Shown: positions 53,528 through 64,000 of the stretch, in pieces
Numbering within the stretch: position 1 is the stretch's first letter
Layout: every line of letters starts with the position of its first letter
Assembly: GCA_000507305.1 (NCBI GenBank)
Contig: DF239856.1
Span: 91,876 to 155,875 of the forward strand
DNA: 64,000 bases
Reading direction: 5' to 3'
Source of the DNA: Breviolum minutum Mf 1.05b.01
Taxonomy: Eukaryota; Sar; Dinophyceae; Suessiales; Symbiodiniaceae
Position numbers and translations under genes: made by a program
Notes under the pieces: model-generated
What the model saw: the letters and a program-made list of their open reading frames with translations, nothing else
Databases searched by the model: none
Told to the model about the DNA's origin: nothing

Positions 53528-54661
53528 ATGGGCTGCATGATGGACGCGCAGGCGATGATGCAGCTGAGCAAGAAGGAGCTGCAATTGAGCAGAGAGAAGA
53601 AGAGCAGGAAGCAAAACCGAAGAAAAGCTACTATGCATTTCATGAGGGAGAAGAAGCTTTGGAAACAAGCCATTGAGAACCAAGGCATGTGGAGAGGAGG
53701 GATGAATAAGTTCCAGCCTCTTCAAGAAATTGAAGAGGAGGACGAGCTCAACACCTCAAACTAGAAAGCTAAGATGGCAGAATGTCGTGGAGGAGCAGGT
53801 GGTGCCAATGCTTCCAAGAACAAGCAACTCACGGAGGCATTGGATGCACTGACGAAAGTCATGAAAGCATTTGGCGAAGAGGATGAAGATGAGGAGGTCA
53901 CCTCAGTCAGAAAAGAGATTGGTAAAGTGGTGAAAGAGTGGGAAAACAAATTGCCCACAAAAGGAGAAGTCAGAGAACAACTTCGAAAGTTCCATTCAAG
54001 ACTTGAAGAGAAGGCCAGAGCTCCAGTGCAGCCGACACCGTCTGGGGAGACTGAGAAGAGGCAGCAGCAGCAAAGCTTTTACACAGAGTTTGCAAGGAGC
54101 ATCAGGCGCGAAGATGAATCAGAATGGAAGACCAAAGGCAAGGACAAAGGAACATCAAAGACCAAGAAGGATGGCAAAGAAGTGACCAAGTTTGACCTTC
54201 GTCGTGACTTTCCACAACGACGCATTGGTCCTTGGCAACTTGTGTCAAAGGAACTGGAAATTGGTCGAGAATCTACTGCATCTATCTCGGTGGTGGATTC
54301 TGTCCGTCGCATTGTGGAGCTGCAGGCAATTTCAAGAGAACATTCTTTGAAGCAGGCCGTCATCTTGGTGGCAAAAAAGGAAGGCACAGAAGATATCATG
54401 AAGGAGATTGTGAACGCAAAAGAAATTCTCTTGCCGCTCACCTCGAACTTGGCATTGGTGAAAGCTATTGTGGCTACCACCACTGGTGAAGCACCACAGA
54501 TCGAGGGAATTGCACCAAAAGAAGATAAGGAGGAGACTCATAAGCAAGTTGAAAAACCCGCTACACTTCGAGTGGTGGTAGACCTGAAGTTCAAGGCGGC
54601 CAAGGTGAAAGCTCTGGAGGAGAAACCTCACCTATCATTGCATGAGATTAGCAAGAGCTAA
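53528..54661 (+). CDS. LINE ORF1-type region A
   Basis: The frame 53528-53764 (MMQLSKKELQLSREKKSRKQ; Lys/Gln-rich coiled-coil-like) ends 9 bp before the same frame reopens at ATG 53774 and runs to 54661. The 295-codon ORF has an acidic helix (VMKAFGEEDEDEEVTSVRKE), a basic linker and a compact C-half (FDLRRDFPQRRIGPWQLVSK, SVRRIVELQAISREHSLKQA). This resembles an RNA-binding ORF1 product by position only. An earlier frame, 52863-53426, is Gln/Lys/Arg-rich and then helical (LEHEASKLQQKMLELHKMGS) and probably belongs to it. Confidence 0.5.
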
Positions 54662-54742
54662 ATAGGTCACCATTGCCAAGTTGGGAGGAGGCTCGGCAGG
54701 TCCACATGGGACCGTTCTTCTTGACTGCGGTGGATCAGGAGA

Positions 54743-56304
54743 TTGTGGATGGAGGGCTATCAGTGTGCAATAGCAGCTCTCCACTCTACCAAGACAATGG
54801 ATGAGTTGGCAAAGAATGTGGAAAGGCTTGCGCTTGCTCTCAAGAGCAAGACGCTGGGCTACATTCGTTCCTTCAGAGCGAAGTGGGAAAGGGCTTGGTG
54901 TCCAGATACTTCAACAAATGAGGTGATGGAGGATGGGCCTATCCCTCAAACCTCCCAAGAGTTCATCCGGGCTCTAGAGAGGAAGAATAGGTGGGTCTGC
55001 GGATTCTGTCTCAGTTCCATCGCCATGATCCAAAAGGCCACGTTGGTCATTTGGGCATACAGAGGAGAAGAAGGCAAGAGCCATTTGAATGATGGATGGC
55101 AAAGCCTAAGAGGAAGCAAAGGTCAATACCCCGTGGTGCCAGTAGTTCTTCATGGGGGACATTACTTCGCGTTGAGGCCCGCAATTGGAAAAAAGTATTT
55201 CGCAAGGAATGGGGAGAGAAACCAAGGAGGAGATTCCAGTTTCTCAAGGAGGCCAGGATGTCACTGAGATCAAGAAGGTGGTTCGAGGAGGCACTGGAGA
55301 GATTCACACCGAGCAAAAGAAGTGAGGAAGAGCAGACGCTTCGTTCATTTTCCAGCAAAAGAAGCGAAGAAGGACATCTCTTGAGATCATTGAGGAGTGA
55401 AAGAAGTTGTGGAAAACCCGCAATGGTGAGGAAAGGTTTTCACGCTGACCATGAATGGGTGTGCCCTGTCTGCAACCATAGGGAGGACCTGACGGGATGT
55501 AGACCGAGGGCAGCAAGTAGGATTCAGAAGCACATCATGTACCTTCACAATGCGGTATGGCATCAAAAGATGAGGGACAACAGCTGGAGGAAAGGGGCCA
55601 CTACAGGCATGGGTCTACGCATGCTTGCAGAGCCCATTAGATTTGAGAAGATGAAGAAGGAGGAGCTGACTGAGAAGGCAAGTTTCCTTTGTCCTTAATG
55701 CCCCATGGCGTTGCCTATGTTCGTCAAGGAGAAGAAGAATAACAGACAGGAGAGCATCAATCGCAACAGCAAGTGGAGGCACTTGAAGATGGAATGCACT
55801 GGTGGCAAGGCGAAAGAGGTCACATTGCGGCAATACATGTTTGATTCGAGAAGGGCTTTCCCAAAGTTCTATGCTGAGATCAACAAAGAGCTGGACATGG
55901 AGGCCTCGAAGAAGAGAATGCAGAAGAGAGACGAAGTGGCCATACAGAATGGTCATCAACCTGTGGCTTTGGATATCGCACATGGCACGTACAATGAAAA
56001 AAGATGTCTGAGAGCCATGCTAGTTTGCAAAGAATGCAGGAAATGCCTCAATGCATTGGGCAAAAATGGCAAGAAGGAATGCGTTGGAAAGAAGGAAAGG
56101 AATTGGCACATTGCACCTGGGGCAGCTTTCTGGCGTTTTGCAAGGGAGCAAAGAAAAGTGAAGTATGCATGCGAAATGCTCGGCATCACCAAAGCGGAGT
56201 ACAAGAAGATCAATGTCAATGGGGGAAAATGGCGGGAATGGTTGAAGCCCTGCACTCTCATCAAGAAGGCCAAAAACGGCACACCGCGCCGCGTGCCATT
56301 TTGA
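54743..56304 (+). CDS. LINE ORF1-type region B with C2H2 zinc finger
   Basis: Three overlapping or adjacent frames: 54743-55267 (MDELAKNVERLALALKSKTL, then WVCGFCLSSIAMIQ), 55096-55698 and 55705-56304. The second carries HADHEWVCPVCNHRED...HIMYLHN, a clear C-x2-C...H-x4-H zinc finger. The third carries MLVCKECRKCLNALGKNGKK, a further Cys cluster, and ends KNGTPRRVPF. C2H2 or CCHC fingers are usual in LINE ORF1 or N-terminal ORF2 proteins and bind RNA or target DNA. The breaks suggest decay. Confidence 0.5.
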
Positions 56305-56317
56305 AAGGCTTGAAACA

Positions 56318-57310
56318 TTGGCTGCGGTCCATCTTTTCCTCAAGATGGATCATTTGGCAGCCCTATTTTTGAGGAGGAGGCTGAGAAGGCAGAAGGCCAT
56401 GACAATGGCTGCTACAGGGTGGCACTGGGCAACTCGGAGGACGAGACCCGGGATTATCCTTGTGGTCTTGGTCTGGCTAAGAGATGAGGAGGAGTCATTG
56501 AGAGGAGGAATGAGTGAAGGATCTATGGCTGATGCAAAGAAGAGAAGGATCCAATTCAAGAAGCAGAGAAGGAAAGATGAAGCTTCCATTTCTTGCTGGT
56601 CGATCAATGCAGGTGGATTAGCTGGATTATGGCGGGCTATGCACATGGTGGACGACCTGGAGGTGGGAAAGAGACCGAGAATTTTGATGATTCAAGAATG
56701 TGGATGCAGTCAAGATCAATGGCTGATGATGCTTGGATACATGAACAAGAGGGGCTACACAGGCTTTGTCACTGGCTGCAAGGCTACAGGTGAGGCAGCA
56801 AGGCAATGGCATAGGGGCTGCATCACTTTCATTGATGAAGCATTGGGAGCAACTCTCAAAGTGGAACATTCATGGCAAGGAGGGCAATTTCACTGCTTAG
56901 AGATAGAAGACCATCTATGGATTAACTACTACGTTGCGCTATGTGAACGCTTCATGAATGAGCAAGCATCGAGACTTCAGGAACAGTTGGAGAAGTTAGC
57001 TTGGAAAGGGCCTTGGATCATGGCTGGAGACTTCAACGAAACTTATGAAGGCTCATGGGTGGCAACTGTGGAGCTTTAAATGGTGGCCACATGGAAGAGT
57101 TCAGTGAGGATCTTCATGCCACTAGGTGGGATGGGAAAAGAATCACCGACTTGGTGATGACCAATTTCCAGACTGGTGGTGTCACCACTAAGAAAGAGAA
57201 GATCAGCGACCACAAGATCTTGGAGTTCGAGATCAAGCTGAAACATTTGCAAGAAATTGAGCAGAGAAGGTTCATGGCTGCAGAATCTTTCAATAGACCA
57301 AGTTGGACAA
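56318..57310 (+). CDS. LINE AP-endonuclease domain (frameshifted)
   Basis: The frame 56318-57079 reads SISCWSINAGGLAGLWRAMH, RILMIQECGCSQDQW (catalytic Glu), GPWIMAGDFNETYEGSW (GDFN) and then stops. The chain continues in the next frame (57055 on) as FSEDLHATRWDGKRITDLVM and KEKISDHKILEFEI (the SDH box). The order N...QE...GDFN...SDH is that of exonuclease-endonuclease-phosphatase nucleases that nick target DNA for target-primed reverse transcription. The shift at about 57060 is one base. Confidence 0.8.
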
Positions 57311-59320
57311 CACCAGAAAAATGGCAACAATGCTTCGACGAGGCGTTTCAATGTGGACAAAGAGAAGAATGGGTGCAGGCCTTTCATTGGGCTGCTCACT
57401 TTCGAGAGTGGCCAGAAGAAGATGAAAGTGGGCAAGAAGCTATTGAACTTGTATGGACAGTTGCCTGTGCGCAGATGACCTGGTGCTTCATGATGGCATC
57501 ACGCTTTGCGCTATGGCAGATCCCCAAAGACTTTGAGGATGCGAATGAGATGAGGAAAGCGATGAAGATGGCGAACAAGAACAAGATCAAAGGCTGCGAG
57601 GTCAAGACGCAGCTAAGGAGGAGATCCATGAAGTATGATTGCAACTTGGAGATGGAGAGGAAGAGATGCAAAAAGATTGGAAGACTCAGAAGTTGGAGAT
57701 CAAGCTGAAACTTGGTAAGAAGGATCAAGAAGCTGTGAAACTGGCATGGAAGCTCGATGGAAAAGCCGTGGAGGAGCTCGATGTCAAACAGATCATCAGG
57801 GAAAGAAGCACGCTTGAGAAAAAGAGCACAGAAGCAGAGGAGAAGAACAAGAAGACTGCAAGTACGAAATGGAAAGCAAACATGATCAACTCAACCACTA
57901 TGAAGTCTGGTTGGATCCACAAGAAAGGCAATGTGATGAATTCGGCTGTGGAGGACGAAGCAGGAGTCTCTACAAACAAGATGGAGGCGGTTGATAAACT
58001 CAGAAAATACTGGGTTGAACTTTGGCAGAAGCAAGAGTGGCAAGCAGAAGAAAGGAGACAGAAAGCTACGAAGATAGTTGGCATTTTGAAAAGAAAGCTG
58101 GAAGGTGTCGAAATCAAAGAAGGAAGGCCTGATCTTAAGACCTTCCAAGCAAGCATGTGTAAGATCAAAGGATGCGCAGGACTTGATGGATGGAACCGAG
58201 AAGAAATGAAAGTCATTTCAAAGAATGAGGGCGCCTCCAAGATCATCTGGCAAAACATGGCAATGTGGGAAAGCTTCAACTGTGTCCCAAATGTAGTGAA
58301 CCATTGCAAATTGGTTCACTTGGCGAAGAAACCGCTGAGGATCCTAGGGGGTGGTCAGTTTAGGCCAGTGGCTATCCTTTCAGTTTGGTGGCGGGCTTGG
58401 TCATCTACGTGGATTGGTAGTAGCATGGTAAGGCAGTGGACTGCTTCTACGTTTCCTGCTGACATTGCAGGGGGACTTCCAAGGGCACCTGGTCCGGAAC
58501 TCATGGCTGCATTGATCCCCAACAAGATTGGGAGCTTTGGTCACGCTATGACTCTGGACTGCAAGCATGCTTTTGACTGCGTTGACATAGCGCTCATGGA
58601 GGAGATTTTGGCAGGTATCTTGCCAACACATTGCAAAAGATGGTACGGATTGCTGACAAAACAGTGGGCTTCCATGCGAAGGTGGATTTGCTATGACTCG
58701 GCTGTGAATGTGGATCCTATCATCTCTCAAGCTGGACTACCACAAGGAGATCCGACTGCGCCTCTCTTCATGACTCTCCTTGTCTATGGCATGGCCCAAA
58801 TGGTGGAAAACAATGTAGAACATGAGATTTTTCACTACATCTACATGGATGATCGCACTGTAGTAGCTAGCAATAAGGAGGCATTGGATGATGTTCAAAC
58901 TGGTTGGCAACACACTGCCAAGGAGTTCCATTTGATTGAGAACATAGACAAAGCTCAGAGAATGGAATATGGCAAAAAAGGTAGCTCGATGGAAGTTCTT
59001 GGCCTTACCCTCGGCCTACCGAAAAGTGAACAAATGAGCTCATCGAGAACAATGAGGAGATTGCAGGATTGCAAGAGGTTGTATAGGAAGCTAGGCATTT
59101 TGCCTACCTCGTTGAACACAAAGCTTCTTGACAGGAGTCTATGGAATGCCACTGACGGCCTATGGTTGGATAGAACAACTTCCAGATCGAAACTGGGTCA
59201 AGCAGATTGACCTAGCGCTTTGGAGAGCACTTGGCAGAACACAACATTCGAATCCACACATGAGGCAAATTTTTGGGGGTACACTTAGCTCCTTGAGTGT
59301 TACTCCGAGATTAGATTGCA
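57310..59320 (+). CDS. LINE reverse transcriptase (YMDD), frameshifted
   Basis: After a linker in one frame (to 57708), the frame 57639-59210 carries the RT: GGGQFRPVAILSVWWRAWSS, MTLDCKHAFDCVD (motif A with catalytic Asp), QAGLPQGDPTAPLFMTLLVY (motif B), HYIYMDDRTVV (motif C, YMDD). The thumb continues to about 59135, then the chain shifts to the frame of LTAYGWIEQLPDRNWVKQID. The motif spacing fits non-LTR RTs. The catalytic motifs themselves are intact, so decay is recent or the indels are sequencing errors. Confidence 0.88.
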
Positions 59321-59891
59321 GTCACAACGAGATCAGTTCTTGTTGAAAGAAGGAATTCATGTTGGAGAAAGTATCCTCGAGGACAACATTCATCAACAGC
59401 TGACTGCGCTTGGATGGACCTTGGAAAGTGGGCAGTACAGGCATACTTTGCTTGGTTTCAAATTTTGTGTGAAGGATCAGACTGATCACTTAGTGTGGAA
59501 ACGTACAGCGCACCATATCAGAGAATCTTTCAGAGCTTCTGAGTTCGCTATGTATAGAGCAAGTGGCAGACATGAGGCAGTGAATGTTGGAGAATATTCA
59601 TCCCGGAGAAGAGAGCTTGCATTAAAGTGGGCAGCCAAAGACTCTGTAGGGCTGATGCTTATTTTGGGAGGCATTCAATCCCCATTGCTCCGCTACAAGC
59701 ATAGAGGCATTCAACCAAGATGTCCTTGCTGCAAAGATCTCGCTCCGTCGTGGGAGCATCTTTGGAAGTGTTTTACAGAGACTGAACAACCCGAAGATGG
59801 TCTTTTGCTGAGGGACTTATGGCCAAGGCGAGAAAGTGATTTCCAACTTTGCGACAATGTTCTTGGAGGGCATGAAGAAGGTTGGAGATGA
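59316..59891 (+). CDS. LINE C-terminal region with CCHC-type motif
   Basis: Frame 59316-59891 (RDQFLLKEGIHVGESILEDN ... LALKWAAKDSVGLMLILGGI) ends with RCPCCKDLAPSWEHLWKC, a C-x2-C-x7-H-x3-C pattern typical of the tail of LINE ORF2 proteins, then a stop. It is reached from the RT through a frame change near 59310. Confidence 0.75.
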   Translation: MQSQRDQFLLKEGIHVGESILEDNIHQQLTALGWTLESGQYRHTLLGFKFCVKDQTDHLVWKRTAHHIRESFRASEFAMYRASGRHEAVNVGEYSSRRRELALKWAAKDSVGLMLILGGIQSPLLRYKHRGIQPRCPCCKDLAPSWEHLWKCFTETEQPEDGLLLRDLWPRRESDFQLCDNVLGGHEEGWR

Positions 59892-60239
59892 TTACTAGGT
59901 GGCAGCGCTGTGTATGGTCACGAGTGGGCCATCCACAGATCACAACAAAAGCGCTACAAACAAGATGGGAGACAAGTCCGGCACGCAAACACGGAAGACA
60001 CGAAGGCGGACACACTGGAAAGAGAATCAGAGCAAAGGCCAAGAATCAGAGAATCAGACACACCAATGCAAGTGGGAAAATGGAACAGAAAAGGAGAGCA
60101 AAGAGCCAGGCAGGCACACCCACCCCACGCGGAGGCGGACACATGTAGAATACAACAGTAAACTGTTCGGCCAACAACAAAACAAACAAAAGAAAAGAAA
60201 ACAAAAACAAAACAACCAAAGAAAGACACCGGTGTAAAA

Positions 60240-60960
60240 CAAAGATATCTATTTAGTATACGTATTCAGTATTCGATATCTTGAATTTATTAGTCCATGC
60301 TAGGTGGTAACCTGCTGACTGGTTCCAATGCATTCAGTGCGTGGCTTCCTAATCCCTTTGTGAGACCTCATTGCTCTGCCGTTTTCACCTGTCCACGCAT
60401 GACCCTTGCTGACGCCTCGATTTGCCTTTTGCAGCGAGAAGCGCTCGCTCTTGCCCAACTTGTTCTTTGCTCCTGGCGGCATTCGATAGTGCGCATCTTT
60501 GAAGCATTCTGAAGCATTCCTAGTTTTGGGTCGGAACCGGAGCTCTGCCAAAGTGCCTAGGAGATGCTTGGAGAGAACATGAGGGAACAAAGAGAGCTCC
60601 ACGCTGCAATCCCTTTAAGTTGCATTGAATCCACCAAAGCCGGTGTAAACAACAAATGGGCTTAAGCTCCTTGCTACAACGTGCAAAATTTTCACCCCCA
60701 AATCCACAAATACAAATGAATTCAGCGCACATCAAACCGAGTGACTGCGGGAATGCAGTTTGGCTGCATTTGGTTATACAAGTGTGTGTGAAAGTACACT
60801 CAAGTATAGTGCAATCACTGAAATACATGTACTTTTTGTAATACCTTGAAACCCTTGAAATACATCTTGGTACATTGTAACACACTCTTCTTCATTGCCG
60901 TACTGTGTAAAACACACTTTGAAAAAATATAATGTCCTGTAATACATTGTAATAGCTTGC
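60240..60960. other. Spacer after the retrotransposon
   Basis: No supported exon. Weak tandem motif CTTGAAATACAT(C/G)T and AATACATTGTAAT (60815-60955). Confidence 0.4.
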
Positions 60961-60984
60961 ACCAGGCGACAAACAATTTGGAAG

Positions 60985-61560
60985 GAACAAACGTGGGGAC
61001 AACGGCTCCGTCTTGCGTTTCACAAAAAGCACCTCAAAAGGATGGCACAACGCTCTGCCACATCTTTGCTCGATTCTGTCCCAGTCACATCTTCCAAAGC
61101 GAAGTGAATAGCCCTGGCACCAAAGGAACCAAGGGACCAAACAATTTATCATGTAGCGTAGTTATAGTTTGCAAGTGGTCGGAGGATGTCAAAACAACAG
61201 TATGTAATTCTGAATGTCATACTTTAAAACATGTCGAAGATATCCACGCAAACATGATTCAGTGCACTAAGAAATGCGACCTTGTATTTTCCACATCACC
61301 TAAGAGCCAGCACAGTACTGGAGCAAAGCCTCCAGAAAAATTGCACTCTCGGATAATCATTATTATACCATGCAACATGACATGCCGAGTCTGCGATTCA
61401 GCACCCTCATGCCTCACAATCCCATGCAAGAGCTTCCCGATAAGAACGTGATAAGCTGTCTCGCCGCTGCTGCAAACCATCAAGTACCGCTCCATCCAAG
61501 CTATTATTGGGTGAGCAATGGCATCATCAACCAACCCACGTTGCACCAATATTCCTTACG
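60985..61560 (-). CDS. Exons of the 61-63.5 kb minus-strand gene
   Basis: The block at about 61550-61310 reads VDDAIAHPIIAWMERYLMVC, GETAYHVLIGKLLHGIVRHE, HVMLHGIIMIIREC. A second block (about 61085-61000) reads IEQRCGRALCHPFEVLFVKR. Composition is protein-like. They follow the NIT-like exon on the same strand and may be its downstream exons; no domain is recognised. 61,570-62,000 shows nothing convincing. Confidence 0.4.
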
Positions 61561-62029
61561 ATCGGCAATAACATTGCAATTGCAATAGGAATGTGTTCAT
61601 ATTGGCCCTCATGAATGGCCACATGGTGTCAGTGTCATGGCAATCATGCAGGTAGACAGTTTGGATTGTCCACGTTATATGTGCGACATGATTGGGTCGT
61701 GGCAGTTCAATGACGTGAAAACCGGACATGATTGAATGCGCTTGAAAATTCAATCTCTGCATTCCGTGCTTCGTGCTTCCCCAATGCTTCCTAAGCAAAC
61801 ATCAAAAACCCCTACGCACAATGGGGAAATCCTTATGGTGTATGCGTGGCGGAAGGTTTGCACAGACACAAACTGGTGAATGAAGTACCAGAAATGCAAC
61901 TAGTATGACCTGGCACGCAGGCCCCAAGCAAACACAGCGACACAGGAGCACCACAGGAACATAGCAACACGGAGAGATAACATAAATATACATAAATGGT
62001 GCAAAAACATACACACCCACACCTTCAGT

Positions 62030-62160
62030 TACAACAACACCCAAATACACTACATTCACACGCGACTCCCACGGCCAATGCCCCAATGCCCGCGCCACCG
62101 AAGTGCCAATGGATATCAGCTCCTGCAGTTCCAAAACGTCCTGCAATTTCAGGCAAGGGT
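62030..62160 (-). CDS. Possible exon
   Basis: After AAATTGCAG|GACGTTTTGG the minus strand is open in several frames (e.g. LELQELISIGTSVARALGHW). The reading frame cannot be decided. Confidence 0.3.
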
Positions 62161-62235
62161 TGCGCCAGAAGTCTAAATAGTCTTCTCGTGTAAACTGAAT
62201 TGATGAAACACTTTCTCTTCTCAAACAAACAACCT

Positions 62236-62236
62236 T

Positions 62237-62306
<70 letters not shown>

Positions 62307-62307
62307 T
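62236..62307. repeat. (ACA)n microsatellite
   Basis: About 23 perfect ACA units; the minus strand reads poly-Val. Confidence 0.95.
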
Positions 62308-62476
62308 GAACTACAAAATGAGCGCACTCATTGCGTGGGAACATTACAAGCAAAGCACGCGCAAATGCGCAGTCAAGAAAACGCACAGGCAAATACGCAT
62401 GTTCAAACATAGAAAAAAAACGCGTCAAACACACGCATGAATAAAAATGCCACATGAGGTTTGTGAATCATGAGGT

Positions 62477-62634
62477 CATGCATCCATCCAGGGTGGAAGC
62501 AACAGATTTTCATCAAAGAACAGGAGGTCAACGGTACAATATTCATGAAGTTCTTCTGCAAGATCCTTCTTCGCTTCCGCCCCTGTAGAGTAGCTTCGTT
62601 GCAATGGGGCTGTGCCCCTTCCTGCTGACAATTG
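62477..62634 (-). CDS. Exon of the NIT-like minus-strand gene
   Basis: After acceptor AATTGTCAG|CAGG it reads RGTAPLQRSYSTGAEAKKDL, AEELHEYCTVDLLFFDENLL before a stop. It is helix-rich and acidic, and lies about 430 bp downstream of the NIT-like exon. It could be the second half of the same helical sensor domain. Confidence 0.4.
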
Positions 62635-63099
62635 CGTGAAATTAGCGTGAACAAATGGGGCGACTGTTGACGCGAATGCGGGAAGAATGTTTTCTCTTGG
62701 CAGCAAAATTTGCCTTCGAAACATATGAGAGCAAAAAGGCTCTACGCCTTGTATCGCATCAGACTTGGTTGCACAACAGTAAGCACTTGCATCACATACA
62801 CCCACGCAGGCACACATGTGCGATACACACACACACACACCCAAACTCACAAGTGCACGTGTATACTCACATGTAAAAAATATCGACTGTATAAAACTGC
62901 ATGTGTCATCATGCGAGTATTGAAATTAGTTTTGAAAACTTTCATGTGTAGCCGCTGAAGTCCCTAACTGATAGAACAGGAAAATTCAGAGTAATATATG
63001 CACTGAGCACTTCCCGCTGTCGGATGCTGTCGGGGCATTGTGAAAGCGTTTGAAGCCGTTGGGAGGCCGATGGGCACTATATGACATGGCATGGCACGG

Positions 63100-63492
63100 G
63101 CCACCGTCCTTGTGTCTGAGTCCAAGTCTGCCCAGCTCAACCAAAGTAGATGTAATCTTGAGGAGTTCCAAGAGTTGTCGGAGCGCTTTGTCCGTGTTGC
63201 CCCTCTGAGATTTCATTCGCTCATTCGCCACGCTTGCAGCGCCTTCGGCAGCGCCCTCAGCAGCAGCTGCTACGGCTCGACAAGAAAGGCCTCGTTCCAC
63301 TTGCATTTCATGCATTAAACGCGTCATGCCACTGGCCATACTGGCAAAAAAAAAGGAGGCGGTGGATCCTTCATGCGCTTGACCTGCAAGGCTTTTGAAA
63401 TCGATATAGTCTTCGCCCCAGCTTTCCTCAAGGAACTCCCCCATCTGCTCCAAAGACTGCCTCGACTTTCCAAGGCCCAGCCCCGGATTTTC
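63100..63492 (-). CDS. NIT (nitrate/nitrite-sensing)-like helical exon
   Basis: Acceptor GTCTAAG|GAAAATCC (start 63492). The frame reads SRQSLEQMGEFLEESWGEDY, then MTRLMHEMQVERGLSCRAVA, an Ala/Glu segment, and NERMKSQRGNTDKALRQLLE. The pattern L-x-x-E-R-G-x-S...Q-R-x-x-T-D-x-A-L is that of NIT sensor domains, four-helix ligand-binding modules found upstream of signalling outputs. A 45 nt stretch with a T9 tract (GTCAAG...TTGCCAG, about 63381-63337) could be a mini-intron. The rest of the gene 5' of this lies beyond the window, so the output domain is unknown. Confidence 0.45.
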
Positions 63493-63659
63493 CTTAGACG
63501 GCACGGAAAGGTACGGAAAGGAAATTCTAAAGACATGCAGTCTACAAATATGGAAATAGTTTCACATGTAACAGCAACTAAAGTACCTTGCTTCGACAGA
63601 TCCCCATCTTAAGAAAATTATTGCTCACCATGGTAGTCACAGGAATAGCCTCAACGCCA

Positions 63660-63821
63660 AATAGCAGTAGTAATAGTAGTAGTGATAATAATAGTACTAG
63701 TAAAAATAGTTAATGATAGTAATAATAGTGGTAGTAGTGGTAGTAGTAGTAGTAGTAGTAGTAGTAGTGCTATTAGTAGTAGTAGTAGTAGTAGTAATAG
63801 TAATAATAGTAGTAGTACACA

Positions 63822-63856
<35 letters not shown>

Positions 63857-64000
63857 CACATAGTAGTAGTAATAGTAGTAGTAGTAGTAGTAGTAGGAGT
63901 AGGAGTAGCAGGAGTAGCAGCAGCAGCAGTAGAAGTAGTAGTAGTGGTAGTAGTGGTAGTAGTTGGAGTAGTAGTAACACTAGTAGTAGTACTAGTAGTA
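63660..64000. repeat. (TAG)n degenerate microsatellite
   Basis: About 340 bp of TAG repeats with TAA, CAC and AGG variants, running to the window end. The poly-Leu minus frame is an artefact. Confidence 0.95.

Larger units (their letters stand above)
52863..60236 (+). mobile_element. Non-LTR (LINE) retrotransposon, degenerate
   Basis: Plus-strand coding chain of about 7.3 kb: ORF1-type region (52.9-56.3 kb), APE-type endonuclease (56.3-57.3), reverse transcriptase (57.6-59.2), a CCHC-type tail (to 59.89), then an A-rich 3' end (60,155-60,236, AACAAAACAAACAAAAG). The coding chain changes frame at least four times. Outer limits are approximate; I could not identify target-site duplications. 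It stands on the strand opposite to the surrounding host exons. Confidence 0.82.

Noticed and set aside
61802..62455. Minus-strand 217-codon frame with poly-Val
   Set aside because: Held open by the (ACA)n repeat; only short parts look protein-like.
63651..63980. Poly-Leu protein at the window end
   Set aside because: Translation of the TAG microsatellite.

Overview
The window looks like nuclear DNA of a dinoflagellate, probably Symbiodiniaceae or a relative. The call rests on three things. Host-type genes are broken into many short exons. Introns can be placed by matching reading phase across conserved domains, and these use GT, GC and even GA donors, nearly always with an AG|G acceptor. 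Every exon I can recognise as host-type lies on the minus strand, as in dinoflagellate unidirectional gene clusters, whereas both large mobile elements lie on the plus strand. Species cannot be read from the sequence.

Layout. 0.4-1.7 kb: minus-strand gene with an OTU-type cysteine protease domain; its intron holds two tRNA-like pol III units. 2.2-8.3 kb: a run of minus-strand exons of unknown function. 8.9-11.0 kb (exons perhaps up to 13.06 kb): a C5-cytosine methyltransferase-like gene with motifs I, II, IV, VI, VIII and IX/X readable across phase-consistent exons, plus at least one probable frameshift. 13.6-15.1 kb: six consecutive foldback (inverted-repeat) units mixed with a ~122 bp tandem array. 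15.7-17.7 kb: exons of an unknown minus-strand gene. 17,744-27,514: a 9.8 kb DNA transposon with 11 bp terminal inverted repeats, a 2 bp duplicated target (CA), TTAGC subterminal repeats, three accessory ORF groups and a CACTA/CMC-like DDE transposase. 27,545-29,125: a ~99% identical second copy of the 1.57 kb segment left of the transposon. It carries the uninterrupted (empty) insertion site and is bounded by single-N joins, so the transposon is dimorphic between the two copies. 29.2-34.2 kb: an assembly gap and further unknown minus-strand exons. 36.06-39.22 kb: a SIR2-family (SIRT2/HST2-like) deacetylase gene, six phase-consistent exons. 39.3-52.8 kb: AT-rich, repeat-laden DNA with a few isolated minus-strand exons. 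52.9-60.2 kb: a plus-strand non-LTR retrotransposon (C2H2-finger protein, APE endonuclease, YMDD reverse transcriptase, CCHC tail), broken by frameshifts. 60.9-63.5 kb: minus-strand exons, one resembling a nitrate/nitrite-sensing (NIT) domain. 63.66 kb to the end: TAG microsatellite.

The first ~34.7 kb, excluding the transposon, is saturated with a GACGTC/TCCGACGTC-type motif that occurs in both exons and introns. The motif appears absent from the transposon and rare after 35 kb. The most interesting objects are the transposon with its matched empty site and its AGCC-N-GGCT palindromes in every intergenic spacer, the foldback array, the methyltransferase gene, and the paired tRNA-like genes with extra hairpins in their anticodon loops. 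Exon limits are exact only where stated; elsewhere they are read from open frames without transcript support.
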